From Candidatus Saccharicenans sp. (lineage in GTDB: Bacteria; Acidobacteriota; Aminicenantia; Aminicenantales; Saccharicenantaceae), in assembly GCA_026414545.1 (NCBI GenBank), contig JAOAIU010000048.1, positions 62,001 through 126,000 on the forward strand: a stretch of DNA of 64,000 bases, given 5' to 3'. Position numbers and translations under genes: made by a program. Below, one piece after another: positions 1 to 7,601 of this stretch; the first letter of the stretch is position 1, and each line of letters begins with the position of its first letter. Under the pieces are notes generated by a model that saw only the letters and a list, made by a program, of their open reading frames with translations, was not told the origin of the DNA and did no database searches.

Positions 1-553
1 TGGTGTAGTAGCCGCGTCGGGTCAGACTAAAAGTCATGGTCACAAAGACCGGAAGAGAAGAGGTTTCTCTAGCCGCCCTTAAAGCCATCAGCGCCTCTCT
101 CAGGTCATACTGGGTTTCTATCAACAGAAAGTCGACTCCGCCCGCGGCCAGGCCTTCAACCTGTGGCCGGAAAGCTTCCACCAGCCTGCCTTCGGTCAGG
201 TCGCCAACCGGTTTTAAGAATTTGCCCGTTGGCCCGATGCTTCCGCCGATATAGCCACCTTCAGGACAGACACTGCGGGCCAGCCGAGCAGCCTTCAGGT
301 TCAGTTCAAAGGTTCTGTCTTCCAGCCCATAACCGGCCAGCTTGAGGGTATTGCCTCCGAAAGAATTGGTCAGGACGGCCCGCGAGCCGGCTTCAAAATA
401 AGAGCGGTGGATTGAGGCCACGGCTTCGGGCTTTTCTTCATTCCAGGCTTCCGGGCAGTGACCTGGAGGGAGCCCGACCCGAAACAATTCGGTGCCCATG
501 GCTCCGTCCAGTAGAAGAATCTGGTTTTCTGTTAGCTTCTTTATATCAAGCAT
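1..553 (-). CDS. Homocysteine S-methyltransferase domain protein (MetH N-terminal module or stand-alone), truncated by the window edge
   Basis: Manual reverse-strand translation from ATG at 553: MLDIKKLTENQILLLDGAMGTELFRVGLPPGHCPEAWNEEKPEAVASIHRSYFEAGSRAVLTNSFGGN..., with the DGAMGT and TNSFGGN motifs of the homocysteine S-methyltransferase family. Not in the ORF track because it runs off the window. Confidence 0.88.
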   Translation of the reverse strand, partial: MLDIKKLTENQILLLDGAMGTELFRVGLPPGHCPEAWNEEKPEAVASIHRSYFEAGSRAVLTNSFGGNTLKLAGYGLEDRTFELNLKAARLARSVCPEGGYIGGSIGPTGKFLKPVGDLTEGRLVEAFRPQVEGLAAGGVDFLLIETQYDLREALMALRAARETSSLPVFVTMTFSLTRRGYYT

Positions 554-2351
554 CTTTTTCCCTCCAGTAGCTTCGGCCAAGGCTCAGGGCCTTGAGGAAT
601 TCGCTTTGAAAATCTTTCATGGCCGCCAGGGAAACGGGCTGAACTAGGACAGGAAGTCTGGCCACAGCCTTCCTGGCTTCCCCGCTCATGAGCATCAGTT
701 CTGCCCCGGCCAGGGAAGCATTGCCGGCAAAAATGATCTTCCGGCGGGGAAGGGGAGGGAGAAGGCCAACGGAGATACACTGACCAGGGTCGACCGAGCT
801 GCCAAAGACTCCTGCCAGGTAAATGCCGTCCAGTTCGGCCCAGTCCATCCCGGCAGAACGCAGCAAGAGCCGCATTCCACTCTTGATGGCAGCCAGGGCC
901 AGCTGCAGTTTTCTAATGTCAAGCTGGCTCAGGGCCAGTCCCGGGGCCACCGCAATTTCAGACCGGCCTGCGGCTATTCTCCCCGAAGACTGTAACAGAC
1001 CGGCCTTCAATGACCCGGCCAGAACTCCCAGCAGGCCCGAACCGCAGAGTCCGGATGGCTTGAGCTGGCCTATCGTCCGGTACTCAAACCTACCATCAGA
1101 CCACCTTGCGTATTCAATCGCCCCGGCGACGGCTGGTTGTCCGCAGGAAATTCCGCTGCCCTCAAAGGCCGGGCCAGCGGCAGTAGAAGCGACCATGATT
1201 TTTCGGCCCCGCTTCAGGACTATTTCTCCGTTAGTTCCGAGGTCCAGGTAAAGATAATTGCCGGTCCTGTTCAGAAGTCCAGTATAAATCAGCCCGGCTG
1301 AAATATCACCGCCGACAAATCCGCCCAGGTTGGGGCTGATGAAAACCATGGCCCGGGGATTAACCCGAAGCTGAACCGAGGAAGCCAGGACCGGGTCATG
1401 AGACATGAAGACCGGCTTAAAGGGCGCCCGCCCCAGGGAATCAACCGGTTTATTAAGGAACAGATGGTTCATGACCGCATTGCCGGCCAGGCAGACGGCA
1501 TAAATCCACCGGGGTTTGATTGCGGCTTCCCGGACCAGGACTTCTGTCAGATTGCTGATTGATTTAAGGGCGGCCAGCCGAAGTTTCTTCAGGTGGCCAG
1601 GTTGGCCAGTGGCCAGGCCAACCCGCGAAATAAGGTCGGCTCCAAAGGCAGCCTGCAGGTTGGCGGCACTGGCCGAGGCCAGAATTTTTCCATTGGACAG
1701 GTCAAGAAGCCGGGCTGAGACGGTGGTCGTTCCAAGGTCCAGAGCCAGACCGAAAACCCTGTCATCGGTGCGACCAGGCTCCAGGTTCAGCAGTATTCTA
1801 TCATCATAAATAACGGCCGTGGCCTGGCCTGTCAGGAGGCCCCGGCTTCTAAGTCCGGGCAGCACTGCCGAAGCAGAAGCCAGTTCCTTGAGGCCGAGGC
1901 TGGACTTGATGGCCGACAGCAGTCTTTTTTCTACGGATAAATCTTCCGCTGAGAAGCGAAGCACATATTTTTTTACCATCGGTTTGAAATCACTAAGAGC
2001 AGACTGAACCTGGCCGGAAAATTTTGCGGTCAGGTTCTTTATTTCTGGAAGCAGAAGCAAGTCTTCCGGAATTCTCACGGTCAGGGGCTGGTCGAGGCGG
2101 AGCTGGCAGGCCAGGCGAAAGTGTGAAGGGAGCCGGCGCTCGAGCCTCATTTTCTTTTCGGCTTCAGTTTCTTCGGGCATCCGGCCCGATTTAATTTCTA
2201 CCAGGCACCGGCCGCAGATTCCCCGGCCCTGGCAGTAGAGCTTAAGCGGCAGCCCGACCTGGAGCAGGGTCCGGGAAAGTTTCTGGCCACTCGAGACCTG
2301 AACCCTGATGGTTCTCTTGCCAGCCAACAGCTTTAACCCAACTCTGGTCAT
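546..2351 (-). CDS. RACo-like corrinoid activation protein: N-terminal 2Fe-2S ferredoxin domain plus C-terminal ASKHA ATPase (DUF4445 type)
   Basis: N-terminal Cys pattern LYCQGRGICGRCLVEI...RLACQL (2Fe-2S type); GLALDLGTTTVSARLLDL and YLDLGTNGEIVL motifs; 8 nt overlap with the downstream methyltransferase start. Confidence 0.88.
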   Translation of the reverse strand: MTRVGLKLLAGKRTIRVQVSSGQKLSRTLLQVGLPLKLYCQGRGICGRCLVEIKSGRMPEETEAEKKMRLERRLPSHFRLACQLRLDQPLTVRIPEDLLLLPEIKNLTAKFSGQVQSALSDFKPMVKKYVLRFSAEDLSVEKRLLSAIKSSLGLKELASASAVLPGLRSRGLLTGQATAVIYDDRILLNLEPGRTDDRVFGLALDLGTTTVSARLLDLSNGKILASASAANLQAAFGADLISRVGLATGQPGHLKKLRLAALKSISNLTEVLVREAAIKPRWIYAVCLAGNAVMNHLFLNKPVDSLGRAPFKPVFMSHDPVLASSVQLRVNPRAMVFISPNLGGFVGGDISAGLIYTGLLNRTGNYLYLDLGTNGEIVLKRGRKIMVASTAAGPAFEGSGISCGQPAVAGAIEYARWSDGRFEYRTIGQLKPSGLCGSGLLGVLAGSLKAGLLQSSGRIAAGRSEIAVAPGLALSQLDIRKLQLALAAIKSGMRLLLRSAGMDWAELDGIYLAGVFGSSVDPGQCISVGLLPPLPRRKIIFAGNASLAGAELMLMSGEARKAVARLPVLVQPVSLAAMKDFQSEFLKALSLGRSYWREKDA

Positions 2352-2613
2352 TTTTTTGCTCTTCCTGTTTACAGCTGAGATAATTGTATTAAATTGCCCG
2401 TCTCGATTAAACGGGGAATTTAGTCAGCTGCTCGATTTCTTCAAGATAAGGCGCCGGCCTTTCCCTTTAAGACACAGCTTTGTTCGCCCCCGTTATAAAG
2501 AGCTTGACCCCGGCTGGCCAGATAAGCTAAAACAATCCAGGCTGGAAAATGAGCCCTGGAAATTTCTGAATAGATTGGATCCAGCCCAGGAAAATGATTT
2601 GAAGGAGAGCGTC

Positions 2614-4137
2614 ATGAAAGACTTTTTTCCTGAGTCCAAGCCCATCAACCGGCGAAAGTTCTTGACTCTCGGACTTCAGGGTAGCCTGGCCCTGGCCGCC
2701 AGCCCGACTCTGGTTAAGGCCCTGCTGGCCGGGGAGGGACAGAAGCTCCAGGTGTCAGACGAGCTTCTGAAGAAAGCCCTGGCTGCCGCCCTGAAACGGG
2801 GAGGAGATTTTGCCGATATCTACGTGGAAAATCGGGTGACCAGAAGCCTCGTCCTGGAGGAAGGCAAATTCAAGAGCGCGGTCTTTGGCCTGACCCGGGG
2901 AGCGGGAGTCCGGGTGATTGATGGGGACAAGACTGGCTTCGCCTATACCGACGAGCTGACCGAAGAAAAAATACTGAGGGCGGCCGAGGTGGCATCTTTC
3001 ATCGCTACCTCCGGGAAAAGGCTTCAGCCCATGGCTCTCAGAGAGCAAAAGAGGCCTTCATACATTAAGGTCAAAATTCCTCTGCAGGAAGTGGCTGACA
3101 CCAGAAGGATGGAAATCATGAACAGGGCTCATGAGGCGGCCCTGAGTTACGACCCTCGAATCAAAATGGCCTCCATCGATTATTACGATGAAATCAGGGA
3201 CCGGTTAATCGCCACCTCCGAAGGAGTCCTGCTCAGAAGCAGCCTGCCGCTCATTTTCTTCGTCGTCCAGACTCTGGCTTCGGGCAATAATACTTCCCAC
3301 ATGGGACGGGAAAGACTGAGCCAGCATGCCGGCCTGGAAATGTTTGACCAGCTGCCGCCAGAAAAAGCCGCCCGGGAGGCAGCCCGGGAATCGGTGGCCA
3401 TGCTGGAGGCCCGCGAGGCTCCGGCCGGAAAGCTGGATGTAGTCATTCAGAACGGTTGGGGCGGGGTCCTGGTCCACGAGGCGGTTGGACATCCGCTCGA
3501 GGCCGACAACATAGCCAGAGAGACTGGAGCTTTTGTCGGTAAGCTCGGGCAGAAAGTGGCCGCCGAAATTTTCACCATGGTGGATGACGGCAGTATTCCC
3601 AACTTCCGGGGGTCAACCGACTTTGACGACGAGGGCACCCAGATGAAAAAGAACGTGCTGATAGAAAACGGGGTGCTGGTCAAGTACCTGACTGACATCC
3701 TGTCGGCCAGACAGCTAAAAATGGAAAGAACCGGAAACGGTCGCCGGGAGAGTTTCCGCTACTATCCCATACCCAGGATGACCAATACTTACATCGAGAG
3801 GGGCAAGGATAAACCCGAAGACATTGTGGCTTCGACCAAGAATGGACTCTACGTCCAGAGCCTGAGCGGAGGCAGCGTCAACCCCACCACCGGCGTTTTT
3901 AATTTTACTTGCCGCGAAGCCTACCTGATTGAAAATGGCAAGAAGACCGTTCCGGTCAGGGGAGCCACCCTCATCGGCAGCTGCCTCGATATCATTACCA
4001 AGATAGACGCGGTGGGCAACGACCTTGATTTTGGCCCCGGCATCTGCGGCAAGGGGCAATCGGCCGAGGTCACCGCCGGGCAACCGACGGTCAGGATCAG
4101 GGGCATCACCGTCGGCGGAACCAGGCAGAGAACCTAA
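2614..4137 (+). CDS. tldD: TldD family metalloprotease with an N-terminal twin-arginine-like signal
   Basis: HEAVGHPLEADN (HExxxH) motif; start at 2614 preceded by GAAGGAGAG; N-terminus MKDFFPESKPINRRKFLTLGLQGSLALAASPTL. The track ORF starts earlier (2308), but the upstream part is not protein-like. Confidence 0.9.
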   Translation: MKDFFPESKPINRRKFLTLGLQGSLALAASPTLVKALLAGEGQKLQVSDELLKKALAAALKRGGDFADIYVENRVTRSLVLEEGKFKSAVFGLTRGAGVRVIDGDKTGFAYTDELTEEKILRAAEVASFIATSGKRLQPMALREQKRPSYIKVKIPLQEVADTRRMEIMNRAHEAALSYDPRIKMASIDYYDEIRDRLIATSEGVLLRSSLPLIFFVVQTLASGNNTSHMGRERLSQHAGLEMFDQLPPEKAAREAARESVAMLEAREAPAGKLDVVIQNGWGGVLVHEAVGHPLEADNIARETGAFVGKLGQKVAAEIFTMVDDGSIPNFRGSTDFDDEGTQMKKNVLIENGVLVKYLTDILSARQLKMERTGNGRRESFRYYPIPRMTNTYIERGKDKPEDIVASTKNGLYVQSLSGGSVNPTTGVFNFTCREAYLIENGKKTVPVRGATLIGSCLDIITKIDAVGNDLDFGPGICGKGQSAEVTAGQPTVRIRGITVGGTRQRT

Positions 4138-4150
4138 AGGGAGGAACAAA

Positions 4151-5485
4151 ATGGATTACAGAGCAATAGCCGAACAGGTCATAAAAATCTGTCAGAGAAA
4201 AGGAGCTGACCTGGCCGAGGCTTACCTGTCCAGCGGACGAGAACTCAGCCTCGAAGTAAGAAACGGAAAAATCGAGAGCATCCAGGAAGCCAGCAGCTAC
4301 GGCCTGGGATTGAGGGTCATCAGCGGCAATAAACTGGGATTTGCCTACGTAAACGATTTCAGGCCGGAGAGCCTGGAAGAAACGGTCAGCCGGGCCCTGG
4401 AGTTTGCCAGGATTCTGACTGCCGATAAAAATAACGTCCTGCCCGACGACCCGGGTGTGACCGAAGTCAGGGGACTGTATGACCCCGGTCTGGCCCAAGT
4501 GGCCATGGACAGAAAGATTGCCCTGGCCAGGGAAGTGGAGAATCTGGCCATGAAGGTTCAGGGAATCAGCAAAAGCGACGGGGCCAGCTACAGAGAGAGC
4601 GAGGGCGAAATAGTTCTGGCCAATTCTCTTGGGCTGCTCAAAAGCTACAAGTTCAGCGGTTGTGGCTTCGGGGTGGGAGTGATTGCCGAAAAGGGAGAAC
4701 AGAAATCCAGCGGTTATGAATCATGCCAGCGCCGATTTTTCTCCGACCTCAAGCCGGCGGCCGAAGTGGCCACCAGAGCTGCCAATAAGGCCCTGGAGAT
4801 GCTCGACCCCAGGCCGGTCAAGACTCAGCGGGCCGCGGTCATCCTCGACCCCGATGTAGCTTTCGCTATCCTCGGTGGAATCGTCCAGGCGATCAACGGC
4901 GAGCGAGTGCTCCAGGGAGCCAGTTTCCTGGGTAAAAAGCTGGGCCAAAAAATTGCATCCGAGCTAATTACCATCATTGATGACGGCACGCTGGAAAAGG
5001 GCCTGGGCTCCGCGCCCTTTGACGGAGAAGGAGTGCCCACCCAGAAACGCCCGGTGGTGGAGAACGGTGTCCTCAAGGGCTTTCTGTATAATACTTATGC
5101 CGGGAGAAGGGCCGGAACCAAGAGCACCGGCAATGCCATCCGCGGCGGCTTTGACAGCCTGCCGGGCATCGGTCCACACAATTTCTACCTGGCGGCCGGA
5201 AAGAGCCAACCGGAAGAAATTATCGCGGCCACTGAAAGGGGAGTGCTGGTCAAGGAAATTACCGGTTACGGAATAAACCCGGTCAATGGCAATTTCAGCG
5301 GCGGGGCCACCGGCCTGTGGATAGAAAACGGAAAAATAGCCTTTCCGGTAAAAGGCATAACCATCGCCGGCACGGCCGACGAAATCCTGAACGGAATAGA
5401 TATGCTGGGCAACGACCTGGATTTGAACCGCAGCCGGACTATCCCCACCCTCAGGATTAAATCTCTGCAGATAGGCGGAGAATAA
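4151..5485 (+). CDS. tldE: TldE/PmbA family protein
   Basis: Start at 4151 with GGGAGG RBS; MDYRAIAEQVIKICQRKGADLAEAYLSSGRELSLEVRNGKIESIQEASSYGLGLRVI; immediately downstream of tldD. Confidence 0.9.
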   Translation: MDYRAIAEQVIKICQRKGADLAEAYLSSGRELSLEVRNGKIESIQEASSYGLGLRVISGNKLGFAYVNDFRPESLEETVSRALEFARILTADKNNVLPDDPGVTEVRGLYDPGLAQVAMDRKIALAREVENLAMKVQGISKSDGASYRESEGEIVLANSLGLLKSYKFSGCGFGVGVIAEKGEQKSSGYESCQRRFFSDLKPAAEVATRAANKALEMLDPRPVKTQRAAVILDPDVAFAILGGIVQAINGERVLQGASFLGKKLGQKIASELITIIDDGTLEKGLGSAPFDGEGVPTQKRPVVENGVLKGFLYNTYAGRRAGTKSTGNAIRGGFDSLPGIGPHNFYLAAGKSQPEEIIAATERGVLVKEITGYGINPVNGNFSGGATGLWIENGKIAFPVKGITIAGTADEILNGIDMLGNDLDLNRSRTIPTLRIKSLQIGGE

Positions 5486-5806
5486 TAAAAAAATTACGAG
5501 CCCTCTGGTCGGATAAAGCCCGACTGCCCGGAGCTCTTCGCCCCGGAGTCAGGAAAAGTCTGCGGGTGAATTAGAGTTCAGCCGAGCCCAGGGGGAGCCA
5601 GGGCGAAAACGGGCTGCGCTCCCCGGAAATCAATCAGGATGAGACTTTCCGGGCCGAAGCGGAACCCGCCCCTCTTCTCAAGAAGTCTGGCCAGATTGAT
5701 TCCCGGCTACTGGTCCTAATAACTTTTAGTTTTCACGGCCCGAAATATGACTATCAAACCAGCTGATGGTGGCCAGAACTCCTGGCTTTTTAGTGCCGTC
5801 AACCGC

Positions 5807-7591
5807 TTATTTCAGGCTGATTTTTTGTTCCAGGTAACCGCCCTTCAGCGAATCGTAGATGAGGTTGACTTGGCCCGAGCCTTCAACCAGCAGTCGAAAG
5901 TCCACATAACCGAACCCCGGAATGCCGTTATCCACCTGAACATAATTTTTCCTGACCTGGAGCGGTTCCGACAGCTCCCGGAAACGGTCAGTCAGAATTC
6001 CAGCCGAAACCAGCCTGGTATTCCCTTCCAGCCTGAGCATATCGGGGCGGTGCAGTTTCCTCTGAACGGCCTGGCTAGAAATTGAAGGGGTTACCCGGTC
6101 GTTGGCGATCCTGACCTCTACCTGATACTGCCCGTTTTCCAGCTTCTTGAGGCTGACGTTTTCCACCTTGAGTCTTGGCAGCTGGTCGGCATGGTAAAGG
6201 CAGAAAGCGGCGTTCCGGTGGCAGGTCTCAGCCAGTTGAAACAGGGCTGGCACCCGGCGTCCCATTTTCTTAACTCCTCCGATTTCGATATCACCATAGA
6301 GAGGATGCTTGTAAGGTTTCCACTCCACCAGCTGTTCACCCATCAATACCAGCTGGTGGTAAACGATTTCCTCCAGGCTGGCCCCGGCCCGGAACATCCG
6401 GCTCCGGACGTCTTCGTCTTCTTCTTCAGCGCCCCTTCTCTGGGCCGCCGGCTGGGTTCCAGCGTACTGGTCAAAATCGAGTTCGTTGGAGAAGGTGAAA
6501 ATACCGAGAAGGTAATAGGTGAAATCAATCGTCCCGCCGTAGACGGTGTACATGTCCTTGTAGATAACAATGTAGCGGTAGCCGGGAAGAATCTTTTCGC
6601 CCTGCTTTCCGATGTAATCATAGACCTGGCGGTCCTGGGGAAGCGTCTCGCCCAGGTTCTTGGCTCCGGGTCCGCGCAGAATCATGCCGCCGTAATTGTG
6701 GAAGGACTGAGCCCCCATTATGTTGGGGTGGGCCAGGAGGAAATCCCTGACTGCCCTGGTCTCTGGCCAGCAGAAAGGATAAGAACCAGCTCCCCGCTGG
6801 ACGTAATTGGGCTGCCAGTTGTAACCGAAGTTCCGGTTCAGGTCATAGCCGCCCGGGCCGTCCTCGTTGACCTGGCCGTCGCCGTCGTTATCCAGGCCTT
6901 CTGAACCCAGGATGATGAACTCGCCCTTTTCTCCCGGACGGCAGGGAACCATGACCAGGGGGTTGTCCGGGCTGGTCTTATAATTTCCCTTCGGGTCGCG
7001 CTTGCGCATGTAGGTTATCGAACCATCCCCGTCCAGGTCATCCGGGCCGTCTTCGTCCAGAAGACCGTCTCGGTCATCATCATAGGGGACGAGTCCCGAG
7101 CGCGGGGAATTGGAATCGGTGGCCAGGTGCAGGAAATAATCGCGGCTGTCGGGGTTCATGGTGGGAACGATATAGAAAGCCCGGTCTCGCAGCAGTCGGT
7201 CGACGAACTCCAGCCGGCCAGAATTTTTGAGCAGATAGTAGATGGCATAAAGGGCCACTTCCGCCCCCTGGATTTCGTTGCCGTGGATGTTGCCGTCGAT
7301 GTAAAAACCGGGCTTGCGCTCGGCCGGACCGGTGGCCGGGTTATTGATGATGACCGCCCAGATATCCCGTCCCTGATAGGATTTGCCAATCGATTCCAGC
7401 TTCATCAGGTCGGGATAAGCCTTCTGCAACTCTTTGAGAGCGGAGGTCAGCTCCGAGTGGTCATAAAAGTGGTCGAAGCTGAGCTTGACCTCGGGCCTGG
7501 GCCTGGTGCTCTGAGAGGAACTTAACTGGCTTAATCCCGAAAGCGTGATAGCCAAGACTATGAGCAGAATAATCTTAGAGGCTCTTATCAT
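5807..7591 (-). CDS. Secreted M14 zinc carboxypeptidase, catalytically intact
   Basis: Signal peptide; IHGNEIQGAE (HxxE), YDLNRNF, QSFHNYGG (third His) and FSNELDFDQ (Glu) motifs; two inserted DxDxDG acidic loops. Confidence 0.92.
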   Translation of the reverse strand: MIRASKIILLIVLAITLSGLSQLSSSQSTRPRPEVKLSFDHFYDHSELTSALKELQKAYPDLMKLESIGKSYQGRDIWAVIINNPATGPAERKPGFYIDGNIHGNEIQGAEVALYAIYYLLKNSGRLEFVDRLLRDRAFYIVPTMNPDSRDYFLHLATDSNSPRSGLVPYDDDRDGLLDEDGPDDLDGDGSITYMRKRDPKGNYKTSPDNPLVMVPCRPGEKGEFIILGSEGLDNDGDGQVNEDGPGGYDLNRNFGYNWQPNYVQRGAGSYPFCWPETRAVRDFLLAHPNIMGAQSFHNYGGMILRGPGAKNLGETLPQDRQVYDYIGKQGEKILPGYRYIVIYKDMYTVYGGTIDFTYYLLGIFTFSNELDFDQYAGTQPAAQRRGAEEEDEDVRSRMFRAGASLEEIVYHQLVLMGEQLVEWKPYKHPLYGDIEIGGVKKMGRRVPALFQLAETCHRNAAFCLYHADQLPRLKVENVSLKKLENGQYQVEVRIANDRVTPSISSQAVQRKLHRPDMLRLEGNTRLVSAGILTDRFRELSEPLQVRKNYVQVDNGIPGFGYVDFRLLVEGSGQVNLIYDSLKGGYLEQKISLK

Positions 7592-7601
7592 GATTGTTCT
7601 C

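Noticed and set aside
2308-2613. 102-residue N-terminal extension of the tldD ORF in the track
   Set aside because: Translation overlaps the divergent RACo start and is not protein-like; the ATG at 2614 has a good RBS and opens a signal sequence.
5486-5806. Possible structured RNA or riboswitch in the tldE-M14 convergent gap
   Set aside because: Some GC-rich inverted segments, but the region lies downstream of both genes and I could not match a known riboswitch core; kept only as a possible gene remnant.
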